A DNA stretch of 64,000 nt. It comes from Dyella terrae. GTDB taxonomy: Bacteria; Pseudomonadota; Gammaproteobacteria; Xanthomonadales; Rhodanobacteraceae. Positions 55,878 through 64,000 of this stretch are shown piece by piece; position 1 is the stretch's first letter; each line of letters begins with the position of its first letter. The notes beneath the pieces are model-generated. The model ran no database searches and was not told the origin of the DNA. It saw nothing but the letters and a program-made list of their open reading frames with translations. The position numbers and the translations under genes are program-made. The stretch is from assembly GCF_004322705.1 (NCBI RefSeq), contig NZ_SIZZ01000003.1:186001-250000 (forward strand), in the 5' to 3' direction.

Positions 55878-57283
55878 CCCTCCATTTTAATCGAGCCGGG
55901 GCGAGCGCGCGTGAAACGCAGGGTGACGGCCAGTCCGTGCGGCAGGGCGTTGGCCAGTCCGATGCTGCCACCGTGTCGCTCGACGGCTGAGCGTACGATG
56001 GAGAGGCCCAGGCCGCTGCCGGTCTGCGACTGGTCCGGGGCGCGAAAGAAACGGTCGAACACGCGCTCGCGCACCTCGTCGGCGATGCCCGGTCCCTGAT
56101 CCACGATGCGAATGCAGACTTCACCGGCATCGTCAGCCACCGTCACCGCGATGGCGCCCCCGACCGGACTGTATTTGATGGCGTTCTCGATCAGGTTGTC
56201 GAACATCGAGACCAGGCTTTCACGTTCGCCGTCGATCACCTGGTTACCTTCGCCGTCGAGGATCAGATCCACCTGGCTTACGCTGGCCAGCGCATCGAGC
56301 ATCGCGAGGCGCTCCTGCAGCAGTTCATGGACGTCGATGGGTTGCGTGACATGGCCATTGACGTGCGATTCGCTGCGCATGAGCTTGAGCAACTGGTCCA
56401 CCAGCCGCTGGATGCGATGCATCCCCAGCAGCAGGTTCTGCATCAGGTCATCCCGCCGTGGCCCCTGGCGGCAGGAATCCATCGCCTCGATGTTCACGCG
56501 CAACGCGGCCAGGGGCGTGCGCAACTCGTGCGCGGCATCGGCAATAAAGCTGCGCTCGCGCTCGAACGTGGCGGCCATGCGCGCCAGCAGTGCATTTACG
56601 GCCTTCAGCATCGGGCGAAGTTCACGGTGCCTGGGTGACAGCGGCAGTGGCGCGAGATGGGAGAAATTGCGTTGGGCGATCTCACGCGAAATCCGTCGCC
56701 ACGGACGAAACGCCAGGTGCACGGAGAGCCACCCGGCGAGCACCAGCAGCGGCAGGAAGACCAGCAAGGGCACTACGCCAAGCTCGTACAGCATGATCAG
56801 CCAAAACATGCGGTGATAGCGCACTACATAGGTCACTTCGAGGTCCGAGCGCTCGCTCTGGCGGGTCAGTGCGTGATAAGTCGCGCCGTCGGCGATGGTG
56901 ATCGCCTGGACGGTATCCGGCGCGGAGTTGCTGATGCCATCGGGAATGCGGGTCGAGCTGTACAACAGCGTCCCGCGCCGGCGCACGATGAAGCCTTCGG
57001 CGATGGGGCCGTCGGCCACGAGTGGGGGCAGCGAGACGAAGGCGCGATCGATGGCGCTCAGCACTTCGTACGGGTGGCGATCAGCCGCCAGGTTTTCGAC
57101 CGCCTGCATGATCGCGCGGTAACGACCTTCGTCACGCAAATAGTCGCTGTCGTCGGTCGACGTGATGGCAATGGTCGACGCGACCGCCGCCAGCATCAGG
57201 CTCACCACGAGCGCCTGTGCCACCAGCATGCGTCGTACCAGTGACGGTGCGAGCCAGCGACGAAAAAGCGAGGGCCATCGCAT
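55874..57283 (-). CDS. QseC/TctE-like sensor histidine kinase
   Basis: A 469-residue kinase with two transmembrane helices ([20 protein letters not shown] and [20 protein letters not shown]), a periplasmic sensor of about 120 residues, HAMP-like linker, HisKA ([19 protein letters not shown]), and an ATP lid with [22 protein letters not shown] and GSGLGLSIV. The phospho-acceptor His is intact. ATG 57283 overlaps the regulator stop (TGATG), and its stop overlaps queF. The stimulus is not visible. Confidence 0.9.
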   Translation of the reverse strand: MRWPSLFRRWLAPSLVRRMLVAQALVVSLMLAAVASTIAITSTDDSDYLRDEGRYRAIMQAVENLAADRHPYEVLSAIDRAFVSLPPLVADGPIAEGFIVRRRGTLLYSSTRIPDGISNSAPDTVQAITIADGATYHALTRQSERSDLEVTYVVRYHRMFWLIMLYELGVVPLLVFLPLLVLAGWLSVHLAFRPWRRISREIAQRNFSHLAPLPLSPRHRELRPMLKAVNALLARMAATFERERSFIADAAHELRTPLAALRVNIEAMDSCRQGPRRDDLMQNLLLGMHRIQRLVDQLLKLMRSESHVNGHVTQPIDVHELLQERLAMLDALASVSQVDLILDGEGNQVIDGERESLVSMFDNLIENAIKYSPVGGAIAVTVADDAGEVCIRIVDQGPGIADEVRERVFDRFFRAPDQSQTGSGLGLSIVRSAVERHGGSIGLANALPHGLAVTLRFTRARPGSIKMEG

Positions 57284-57966
57284 CAGGAGGGACGGTCGGC
57301 CCACGCGGCCCGGTCGATCACGAAGCCCACGCCGCGCACGGTGCGGATGTATCCGCCGCCGATCTTCCGGCGCAGCTTGGCGATATGCACGTCCAGTGCG
57401 TTGCTGTCGCCTGAAATCCCACCGGGGAGTGCGTGCTGCTCGAGCTGTCGCCGTGTCATCACGCGGTCGGCGCGCTTGAGCAGCAAGGCAAGCAGGTCGA
57501 ACTCGCAGCGCGACAACGCCACGGGCCTTCCCTTGACGCTGACGCGCCGGCTTGGCTCATGCAGGGTGAGTTCGCGCAGCACCAGATGGTCACCGTCAGA
57601 GCCGTAACTGCGCCGGACAATGGCGCGGACACGCGACACCAGTTCCGCCAGGGCGAAGGGCTTCACGAGGTAGTCGTCGGCGCCATGATCGAATCCGCGC
57701 AGGCGATCGTTGAGGCCATCGCGCGCGCTGAGGATCAGGACGGGCAGGCGCTGTTCGCGCTCGCGCCTGAGTCGCTCAAGCAACGACATGCCATCGCCGT
57801 CAGGGAGGCCGAGATCCAGGAGGACGACATCGCAGTACTCCGTCTCGAGCATGTGGATGGCTTCTTCGAGCCGCCTAACCCAGATGACATCCACGCCCTG
57901 GTCGGTGAGCGCGATGCGTATGCCATTGCCAAATTGCAGGTCGTCTTCGATCAGAAGCGTCTTCAT
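57283..57966 (-). CDS. OmpR/PhoB-family response regulator
   Basis: A 227-residue regulator. Receiver domain: acidic pair near residue 8-9 (EDD), phospho-acceptor Asp51 in VVLLDLGLPDGDG, switch Thr/Ser near LILSARDG, and Lys at LVKPFALAEL. The C-terminal winged helix (LSRCEFDLLALLLKRADRV, LDVHIAKLRRKI, IRTVRGVGFVI) is OmpR-type. It forms an operon with the kinase and queF. Direct repeats upstream at 58043-58059 may be its binding site. Confidence 0.95.
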   Translation of the reverse strand: MKTLLIEDDLQFGNGIRIALTDQGVDVIWVRRLEEAIHMLETEYCDVVLLDLGLPDGDGMSLLERLRREREQRLPVLILSARDGLNDRLRGFDHGADDYLVKPFALAELVSRVRAIVRRSYGSDGDHLVLRELTLHEPSRRVSVKGRPVALSRCEFDLLALLLKRADRVMTRRQLEQHALPGGISGDSNALDVHIAKLRRKIGGGYIRTVRGVGFVIDRAAWADRPS

Positions 57967-58042
57967 GGAGCTGTCTCGATAAGCGATACGCGCGTTTGCG
58001 TTGCCGGAAGTATCCCGCCTGTACGTCGCGTTGCTCCTGATG

Positions 58043-58059
58043 TTTCATGAACTTTTCAT
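58043..58059 (-). promoter_or_regulatory. Tandem TTTCAT direct repeats upstream of the regulator
   Basis: TTTCAT at 58043-58048 and again at 58054-58059 are 11 bp apart (one helical turn), a usual arrangement for OmpR-family tandem half-sites. They lie about 77 bp upstream of the regulator start. A role in autoregulation is inference. Confidence 0.45.
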
Positions 58060-58591
58060 CGGTGGAAAGGTGATGATCGACCGGACTCACGATGCATCGC
58101 GCTTGTGCATGGAACACGCTCATCCGGGTGTCCGCGCGACTGGCTTCGCGCGCGTGAACGCGAAGCATGCCCGTCATGCAAGGTCTTGCATCGCAAGGGG
58201 TGCCGTGACAGGCGCGCACGGAGCGCGGCGTCATTCGTTCGCGCGGCTCGTCGATGCCGTGCAAGCGTCCTAGTGAAATGCGAAGTCACCGGAGTAGACG
58301 CCGCTAACAATCAGACACGTCCCATGCGCTTCTCGGTTCTGTTGAAGTCGCCGGAGTCAGTTTCATACCCGGCCGCCACCAGGGAGAAAGGTCGGCGCCG
58401 AGGATTTTTCGCAATGCGTCATGGCCGGTGCCTCGCGCGCCTGCTTTTCCCGGGGTGCGGGGGCATCTGTCACGACAAGGACTTCTGGCAGGGGTCGGGG
58501 CATGACCTCCGGACTACGATCAGGGGGTTTGGATAAGCAAGGCCATGGCGGGCCACTCACGGTGTCGCCTTTTCCGAGGGGAATCAAGAAT

Positions 58592-60949
58592 ATGGGTTTG
58601 AAGATGGACAGGTCGCGCCTGTGGGGCGCGCTGGTATTGAGCGGTCTTTCGGCCGGTGTGGTCGCGGCGCCGGCCTCGACGACGAAGACACTGACCACGG
58701 CGGACTACGCCCGTGCCGAAAAAATGATCAGCTACAGCACGGTGCCGCTGGTTGACCATGCGGTCGGTGCGGTGACCTGGCTGGACGACACCCATTTCTG
58801 GTATCGCGACCACGATGCGCAGGGCGATCACTACAAGGTGATGGACGCCAGCGGCAAGGTCGAGCCGGCCTTCGACCAGACGAAGCTTGCCGCTGCGCTG
58901 ACCAAGGTGGTCGGCAAGCCTGTAGACGCCATGAAGCTGGGTCTGATGGATTTCAGCCGCACCGCTGATGGCGGTCTGGACATCAACCTGCGCGGCAAGC
59001 ACTACCTGTGCGACCTGAAGGCCGACGGCGTGTGCGTCGCCGGCAAGGGCGCCAAGGCGAAGGATCCCAACGCCAAGGGCGGCGACGAGCCGGGCGTGCT
59101 GTCGCCGGACAAGAAGACCGAAGCCTTCATCCGCAACTGGAACCTGTGGACGCGCGACGTGGCCACCGGCAAGGAAGCACAGCTGACCACCGACGGCATC
59201 GAGGATTTCGGTTACGCCACCGACAACGCCGGCTGGAAGCACACTGACAGCGCCATCCTGGTGTGGTCGCCCGATTCGAAGCAGATCGCCACGTTCCAGC
59301 AGGACCAGCGCAAGACCGGCGAGATGTACCTGGTCTCCACCAACGTCGGCCATCCCAAGCTCGAGAAGTGGAAGTATCCGCTGGTGGGCGACGAGAACGT
59401 CACCATGATCGAGCGCGTCATCATCGACGTGCCGTCGAAGAAGGTCGTGCGCCTGAAGATGGAGCCGGACCAGCACCGTTCCACGTTGTGCGATGACGTC
59501 AGCTGCGGCCGCAACGGCGGCTGGGACGACGTGCAGTGGGCCAACGACGGCAAGACGCTGGCTTTCGTGTCGTCGTCGCGCGACCACAAGCAGGCCTGGT
59601 TCCGCATCGCCGATGCCAAGACCGGCGCGGTGCGCACCGTGTTCGACGAAAAGGTCGCCACGTACTACGAAAGTGGCAATGGCAAGGTCAACTGGAGCTA
59701 TCTGCCGGAAACCAACGAGGCGATCTGGTTCAGCGAGCGCAACAACTGGGGCAACCTGTACCTCTACGACCTGACCACCGGCAAGTTGAAGCACGCCATC
59801 ACCACCGGCGACGGCAATGTCACCGAAGTGCTCAACGTCGATACCAAGGCGCGCACGCTGTGGTTCCGCGGCGTGGGTCGTACCGATGGCGTCAATCCGT
59901 ATTACCAGCAGTACTGGAAGGTCAGCCTCGACGGCGGTGCGCCGACCCTGCTGACGCCCGAAGCGGCCGATCACACGATCTCGATGTCGCCCGATGGCAA
60001 GCACTTCGTCGACGCGTATTCGACGCCGACGCAGCCGTCGACCACGGTGCTGCGCTCCAGCGACGACGGCAAGACGGTTGCGCAGATCGCCAAGGCCGAT
60101 ATTTCGCGCCTCGTCGCCACCGGCTGGAAGGCACCGGAGCCGTTCACGGTGAAGGGCCGCGATGGCAAGACGGATTTGTACGGCCTGATGTTCAAGCCGA
60201 CCAACTTCGATCCGAAGAAGAAGTATCCGATCGTCGACTACGTGTACCCGGGTCCGCAGACCGGTTCCGTCGGCACGCGCAGCTTCACCCCGGCACGTGG
60301 CGATCACCAGGCACTGGCTGAGCTGGGCTTCATCGTCGTCGCCATCGACGGCATGGGCACGCCGTGGCGCTCGAAGGCGTTCCACGATGCGTACTTCGGC
60401 AACATCATCGATAACACGCTGCCTGACCAGGTCGCCGGTCTGAAGGAGCTGGGCCAGAAGCACAGCTTCATCGATCTGGATCGCGTCGGCATCTGGGGCC
60501 ATTCGGGCGGCGGCAACGCCACCGTGGGTGCGCTGTTCCAGTATCCGGACTTCTTCAAGGTCGGCATCGCCGAAAGCGGTAACCACGACAACCGCAACTA
60601 CGAAGACGACTGGGCCGAGAAGTGGATGGGCCTGGAGGTCAAGGACAAGGACGGCAAGAGCAACTACGAAGACCAGGCCAACCAGAAGTTCGCGGACAAG
60701 CTCAAGGGTCACCTGCTGCTGGCGCACGGCACCATGGATGACAACGTCCCGCCGTACCAGACGCTGCTGGTGGTCGACGCGCTGATCAAGGCCAACAAGG
60801 ACTTCGATCTGCTGCTGATCCCCAATGCCCGCCACGGCTACGGCGCTGCCAGCTTGTACATGACGCGCAAGCGCTGGGATTACTTCGTGACGAACCTGAT
60901 GGGTGGCACGCCGCCGAAGGAATACGAGTTGAAGATGCCGAAGGACTGA
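58592..60949 (+). CDS. DPP IV-family S9 prolyl peptidase
   Basis: A 785-residue exported dipeptidyl-peptidase IV-like enzyme (signal peptide ends VVAAPA). The beta-propeller covers about residues 40-500, with the acidic TWLDDTHFWYRD near its start. The catalytic domain has GIWGHSGGGNA (Ser), LAHGTMDDNVP (Asp) and IPNARHGYG (His). It is expected to release X-Pro dipeptides in the periplasm, which is common in Xanthomonadales and Bacteroidetes. The ATG at 58592 follows GAGGGGAATCAAGAAT, which decides the start over upstream alternatives. It ends with a strong terminator. Confidence 0.9.
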   Translation: MGLKMDRSRLWGALVLSGLSAGVVAAPASTTKTLTTADYARAEKMISYSTVPLVDHAVGAVTWLDDTHFWYRDHDAQGDHYKVMDASGKVEPAFDQTKLAAALTKVVGKPVDAMKLGLMDFSRTADGGLDINLRGKHYLCDLKADGVCVAGKGAKAKDPNAKGGDEPGVLSPDKKTEAFIRNWNLWTRDVATGKEAQLTTDGIEDFGYATDNAGWKHTDSAILVWSPDSKQIATFQQDQRKTGEMYLVSTNVGHPKLEKWKYPLVGDENVTMIERVIIDVPSKKVVRLKMEPDQHRSTLCDDVSCGRNGGWDDVQWANDGKTLAFVSSSRDHKQAWFRIADAKTGAVRTVFDEKVATYYESGNGKVNWSYLPETNEAIWFSERNNWGNLYLYDLTTGKLKHAITTGDGNVTEVLNVDTKARTLWFRGVGRTDGVNPYYQQYWKVSLDGGAPTLLTPEAADHTISMSPDGKHFVDAYSTPTQPSTTVLRSSDDGKTVAQIAKADISRLVATGWKAPEPFTVKGRDGKTDLYGLMFKPTNFDPKKKYPIVDYVYPGPQTGSVGTRSFTPARGDHQALAELGFIVVAIDGMGTPWRSKAFHDAYFGNIIDNTLPDQVAGLKELGQKHSFIDLDRVGIWGHSGGGNATVGALFQYPDFFKVGIAESGNHDNRNYEDDWAEKWMGLEVKDKDGKSNYEDQANQKFADKLKGHLLLAHGTMDDNVPPYQTLLVVDALIKANKDFDLLLIPNARHGYGAASLYMTRKRWDYFVTNLMGGTPPKEYELKMPKD

Positions 60950-60981
60950 TGGGCGAATGCCTGTCGCTTCGCATGGCATGG

Positions 60982-61010
60982 CCCCGCCGGAAACGGCGGG
61001 GTTTTTTTTT
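60982..61010 (+). terminator. Intrinsic terminator (plus strand)
   Basis: CCCCGCCG-GAAA-CGGCGGGG followed by nine T (61002-61010), 33 bp after the DPP IV stop. Confidence 0.95.
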
Positions 61011-61026
61011 GGCCATCCAAACGCAT

Positions 61027-61057
61027 AAAAAAAGCGCGGCCCATGGTGGGCCGCGCT
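61027..61057 (-). terminator. Intrinsic terminator (minus strand)
   Basis: AGCGCGGCCCA-TGG-TGGGCCGCGCT with an A-run at 61027-61033, which is a U-run on the minus strand. It ends the transcript of the M56/BlaI operon and lies back to back with the terminator above. Confidence 0.9.
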
Positions 61058-61080
61058 GGCATCATGGACTGACGACCCGT

Positions 61081-63267
61081 TCAGTTCGTCGGCGTCGCCT
61101 GGCCCTTGGCGATGGCGTCGTTCAGCAGCGCCGTCATTTCGGTCTCGACCTTCTTGCCGAGGATCGACTGCTGGCTCGACATATCGGCTTGCTGGCTCGA
61201 CAGCAAGGCCTGTCGCTTGCTCAGCACCGCCTGCTGGCGATCGATCTCGGACATCGCCTTGTCGATCTGGGCCTGCTCCATGTCGATGGCCTTGCGTGCG
61301 GCGTCCGTGCGGGCCTGTTCGCTGTCGCTATCGCTCATGCGGCGTGCCGCCATCGAGGCCTTGCGACCGGCCAGCGAAGCCGAGCGGCCAGCCAGCGAGC
61401 CTGCCTGCGCGGCCAATCCACCCTGTTCGCCGGCCAGTTCACCCTGGCGACCTGCGAGTTCACCCTGCTGGTTGGCCAGCTGATTGACGGGGGCATAGAT
61501 CGTGTTGGCGCGTTCGATCAGGGCACGGTCGCGAATGACGTAGGCCTTGTCCCCATCGCGGAACCACAGCAGCGGATGGCGATCGGCGTCCTGCAGCTTC
61601 GACGCGGCGCGCAGATCGCGTTCGGTGCCGTTGAAGATCATGGTGTCGCCATTCATCAGCGCGAAGCCGGTTTCCGCGTCGGAGTGAACATCGGAGTGGA
61701 CGTGGCGGGTGCGGCCGAACTTGAACGACGGCGGCGCAGGTGGCGCGGCGGGTGCCGGCGGCGGTGCGGGTGGCGCCGGCAACACGGCATCAGCGTGGGG
61801 TGGCGGTGTCGGCGGTGCCGGCGGAGCGGGCGGGGCCGGTGGGGCGGGCGGCGGTGACGGCAGGCCCACCATGGAGACGAGGCGGGAGCGCGTCGGGGCC
61901 GGGGTAGCCATCGGTGCCGGCGTGGGCATGGGTGTCGGGGACGCCATCGGCGCCGGCGTGGCCATCGACGCCATCGACGCGGCGCGGGGCGAGGCCACCG
62001 GGGCCGCAGCCTTGGCGTCAGTCATTGTCCTGGCGTTGATGGCCGTGGAGGCCTTGACGGCCGTCGTTGGCGCGGCGGCTGTTTTCGCGTTCGTTGCCGC
62101 GACGGCCGGACGTGGCGTCGACGCCTGATCATTCGCCGTACTCTGTGCACCGGATTCGTCCTGCGACTGACCGCTCGCCTGTTCCTGCGTCTGCGCATTG
62201 CTGGTGTTCATATCCATGCCGCGTGCCGTGACGCGGTAAGGCAGCACGCCGAGCAGCGCGATCAGCGCGACCAGGCCCCAGCTCCACGCACGCGGCGTGG
62301 TTTCGTTCACGGACTGCTGCAACATGATCAGGCGCCTTTTGAGATTGTCGAAGGTGGGCGACGCGCCTGCCAGTCCGGTCGGTACCGGGAAGGCCACGCC
62401 GAGGCGTAGCAGCAGTCGTCCATATTCCTGGGGATGTGCCTGCGGCTGGCGCATCACTTGCGCATCGCAGGCTGCTTCACGGTGGAAGGCGTATTCATGC
62501 ATCGCCCAGCGCACCATCGGATGGAAGAAAAACGCGCGCTGCGCCAGAGCGGGAATCCAGCCCAGCCACAAGTCGCCGCGACGTACGTGGGCCAGTTCGT
62601 GCGCCAGTGCCATCGCCGCGTCGTCGTGCGCGAGGGTGTGTTCGGTCGGCATCAGCACGATGGGACGAAGCAGGCCGGTGACTTGCGGCGAGACGATGGC
62701 GTCGGAGACGCGCAGTTCCGGGCAACGGCGCAAACCCAGGTCGCGGGACTGCGTTTCGCACAGCGTGCGTAGCCCGGTGTCCTGCATGGGTGTGGCGTGG
62801 CGCACGACGTCACGTGTTTCGCGCCACTCGCGCAGGGCGAGCAGGGCTTGCCAGAGGATCACCAGCGACCACGCCAGCACCAGGTAGCTCGGCCACGGCC
62901 AGGGCGTGTTGTCATCGGCGACGATGGCCACGTGGGTGGTCGAGGCCAGCGGCATCGCCGAGACGGGGGCGCTTGGCGTGGCGGTGGTTACGTCGAAGCT
63001 CGCCGGCGCCGCGGACATATACGACGTGTTTGGTGCGACCGGCGTTTCAACCGGCGCAAGCAGCGGTAACTCGATCGCCGTGCCGAAAGTGAGTCCCACC
63101 AGCAACTGCGCCGCCACCAGCCACCACATCATGCATCGCACCGCCGGTGCGAGCCGGGGCAGCAGGCGGCAGGCAAGCCACAGGACACCGATTAACAGGG
63201 CCGCCTGGATGGACGTCCACACCAGGCGCATCAGCAACAGCTGGGCAAATTCCTGGAAGCTGTCCAT
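61081..63267 (-). CDS. M56/BlaR1-family membrane protease-sensor without penicillin-binding domain
   Basis: A 728-residue membrane protein with several N-terminal transmembrane helices and an M56 zinc protease motif MALAHELAHVRRGD with EYAFHREAACDAQVM providing the third ligand. The region after about residue 350 is not a BlaR1 sensor. It has a long Ala/Pro-rich segment, a structural motif (HVHSDVHSDAETGFALMNGD), and a run of seven-residue repeats (AGRQGELAGEQGGLAAQ) from residue about 595 to 645 followed by coiled coil. It is paired with the repressor gene 1 bp upstream. The protease probably cleaves the repressor in response to an unknown signal. Confidence 0.85.
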   Translation of the reverse strand: MDSFQEFAQLLLMRLVWTSIQAALLIGVLWLACRLLPRLAPAVRCMMWWLVAAQLLVGLTFGTAIELPLLAPVETPVAPNTSYMSAAPASFDVTTATPSAPVSAMPLASTTHVAIVADDNTPWPWPSYLVLAWSLVILWQALLALREWRETRDVVRHATPMQDTGLRTLCETQSRDLGLRRCPELRVSDAIVSPQVTGLLRPIVLMPTEHTLAHDDAAMALAHELAHVRRGDLWLGWIPALAQRAFFFHPMVRWAMHEYAFHREAACDAQVMRQPQAHPQEYGRLLLRLGVAFPVPTGLAGASPTFDNLKRRLIMLQQSVNETTPRAWSWGLVALIALLGVLPYRVTARGMDMNTSNAQTQEQASGQSQDESGAQSTANDQASTPRPAVAATNAKTAAAPTTAVKASTAINARTMTDAKAAAPVASPRAASMASMATPAPMASPTPMPTPAPMATPAPTRSRLVSMVGLPSPPPAPPAPPAPPAPPTPPPHADAVLPAPPAPPPAPAAPPAPPSFKFGRTRHVHSDVHSDAETGFALMNGDTMIFNGTERDLRAASKLQDADRHPLLWFRDGDKAYVIRDRALIERANTIYAPVNQLANQQGELAGRQGELAGEQGGLAAQAGSLAGRSASLAGRKASMAARRMSDSDSEQARTDAARKAIDMEQAQIDKAMSEIDRQQAVLSKRQALLSSQQADMSSQQSILGKKVETEMTALLNDAIAKGQATPTN

Positions 63268-63268
63268 G

Positions 63269-63655
63269 TCAGCCCTCCTTGCGGCGCGACTGCAGCTGGC
63301 TGACGAGGGCTTCGAGCTGGGCCAGCTCGTTGTCGCTGACCTCGGCCTTCTCCGACATCCATGCCACGAAGGGCGATACCGACCCGGAGAGGGTCTTCTC
63401 GACGAACTGGCCGACCGCCTGGCGCATCACCTCGCCTGGGCCGGCCGAAGTGCTGTAGCGGAAGAGGCCATCGGCCTGCTTGCGCTTGAGGTAACCCTTG
63501 CTGCGCAGGCGCTCCATCATGGTGAGCACGGTCGAACGGGCCAACCCGCGCGACTCGCCAAAGCCCGCGGCGACTTCGCCTACGGAGGCAGGCTCGTGCT
63601 CGGCCAGGTAGTTGAGGAGCGCGAGCTCCTGGTCGCCAATGGACGGCTTGGACAT
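63269..63655 (-). CDS. BlaI/MecI/CopY-family transcriptional repressor
   Basis: A 128-residue winged-helix repressor, with SIGDQELALLNYLAEHEPASVGEV at the N terminus and STVLTMMERLRSKGYLKRK as the recognition helix. Its C terminus (EKTLSGSVSPFVAWMSEK) is the dimerisation helix. It starts at ATG 63655 and ends 1 bp before the M56 gene start, giving a classical BlaI-BlaR1 operon. TACA-type operators lie upstream. Confidence 0.95.
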   Translation of the reverse strand: MSKPSIGDQELALLNYLAEHEPASVGEVAAGFGESRGLARSTVLTMMERLRSKGYLKRKQADGLFRYSTSAGPGEVMRQAVGQFVEKTLSGSVSPFVAWMSEKAEVSDNELAQLEALVSQLQSRRKEG

Positions 63656-63672
63656 GACGGGTCACTCCGTGA

Positions 63673-63713
63673 CTACAGTTGTAGGCACGGTAGACCTGAC
63701 TACAGATGTAGTC
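63673..63713 (-). promoter_or_regulatory. Two BlaI-type operators
   Basis: CTACA-GT-TGTAG (63673-63684) and GACTACA-GA-TGTAGTC (63698-63713) are perfect palindromes around a 2-bp centre, matching the TACAnnTGTA core of the BlaI/MecI/CopY family. Both are within 60 bp of the repressor start, as expected for autoregulation. Confidence 0.85.
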
Positions 63714-63847
63714 AATAGGCCGGGAGGGCGGGGGTGTCGGAAGTCACGCGGCCAGTTCGGCGCGCGCGATGTTGCCTGCCGTGAGCCTGGGTGCCGGTCC
63801 GCCCCCTCCCGGAAAACGGAGAGGGCGGATGCTCGTGCGCCCCCCTG

Positions 63848-64000
63848 TCAGGGACTGGCGCCCGCCATGCGATCCGCAGACGGCGACTGCGACCCATCAT
63901 GCCCCTGCATTGATGTGCTGGCGTCTTTCGCCACGCCGTACTGGCTCAGGTGATTGGCAATGGCCAGTTCGACAGCGTCCGTCAGGGCGTCGTGATTGGG
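63848..64000 (-). CDS. C-terminal end of a minus-strand gene cut by the window edge
   Basis: The last 50 codons of a protein that continues past the window edge, ending with TGA at 63848-63850. It includes LTDAVELAIANHLSQYGV and a Ser/Gly/Asp-rich tail. No family is recognised. The short plus-strand frames over it (63612-63953) look like shadows. A GC-rich palindrome at 63799-63828 follows the stop but lacks a U-run. Confidence 0.55.
   Translation of the reverse strand, partial: PNHDALTDAVELAIANHLSQYGVAKDASTSMQGHDGSQSPSADRMAGASP

Noticed and set aside
58520-60979. 819-codon minus-strand frame opposite the DPP IV gene
   Set aside because: The DPP IV catalytic motifs and the terminator on the plus strand settle the strand; the frame is an artefact of GC bias.
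63799-63828. GC-rich hairpin after the truncated right-edge gene
   Set aside because: Imperfect stem without U-run, so it was not called a terminator.
1-64000. CRISPR arrays, tRNA/rRNA genes, phage genes, integrase or att sites
   Set aside because: No repeat-spacer array, no tRNA cloverleaf and no phage structural or integrase gene was seen on either strand.

Overview
The window is about 64 kb of high-GC proteobacterial chromosome. The gene content (DPP IV-type S9 peptidase, unimodular QueF, BlaI/M56 pair, EpsB-type sugar transferase, NRPS/PKS genes) and the codon use suggest a gammaproteobacterium of the Xanthomonadales, probably Rhodanobacteraceae (Dyella/Luteibacter-like). That placement is inference; no rRNA or other marker gene is present.

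Layout. (1) 1-7.6 kb is an accessory island of small, mostly secreted orphan proteins. It includes two STY0301-type paralogs and a second likely paralog pair, separated by decayed repeats ending in AAGGGGTCAGAAC / GTTCTGACCCCTT, a MITE-like element, a 21-bp perfect inverted repeat and the tail of an IS3-family transposase. (2) 7.6-11.9 kb holds ordinary genes: lipocalin, alpha/beta hydrolase, a TraB/GumN-like protein, and a MerR-TipAS regulator with a textbook MerR promoter. (3) 12.0-15.1 kb looks like a split borosin RiPP locus: an alpha-N-methyltransferase of the tetrapyrrole-methylase fold, an 89-residue candidate precursor whose N-terminal part resembles a borosin-binding domain, and a TPR-GGDEF diguanylate cyclase 15 bp downstream. 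(4) 15.1-17.8 kb holds a methyltransferase and two secreted orphans.

(5) 17.8-54.1 kb is a large, almost entirely minus-strand locus that combines exopolysaccharide genes with a hybrid NRPS-PKS. Reading in the direction of transcription it has a nucleotide-sugar dehydrogenase, a sugar epimerase, a GMC oxidoreductase, an Sfp-type phosphopantetheinyl transferase, an undecaprenyl-phosphate sugar transferase, a secreted protein, a JmjC/cupin-type oxygenase, a 2380-residue megasynthase (A-T-KS-AT-T-aminotransferase), a 1646-residue NRPS (C-A-T-C-T, no thioesterase), a GT2, three NodB-type deacetylases, an O-antigen ligase/polymerase-like protein, a PaaK/CapK-like ligase, three GT4 enzymes and a formyltransferase-like protein. 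Nearly all neighbours from the megasynthase to the last deacetylase overlap by stop-start sequences, which argues for one co-translated unit. The simplest reading is that a short beta-amino-acid-containing peptide or ketide is made and attached to a glycan. A plus-strand 1151-residue HExxH protein with an effector-like N terminus interrupts the locus.

(6) 54.3-64 kb holds a lipoprotein, an OmpR-type two-component system translationally coupled to queF, a DPP IV-like peptidase, and a BlaI-M56 regulatory pair with two BlaI-type operators. The window ends inside another minus-strand gene. Three intrinsic terminators are clear (54257, 60982, 61027). No tRNA, rRNA, CRISPR array or complete insertion sequence was found.
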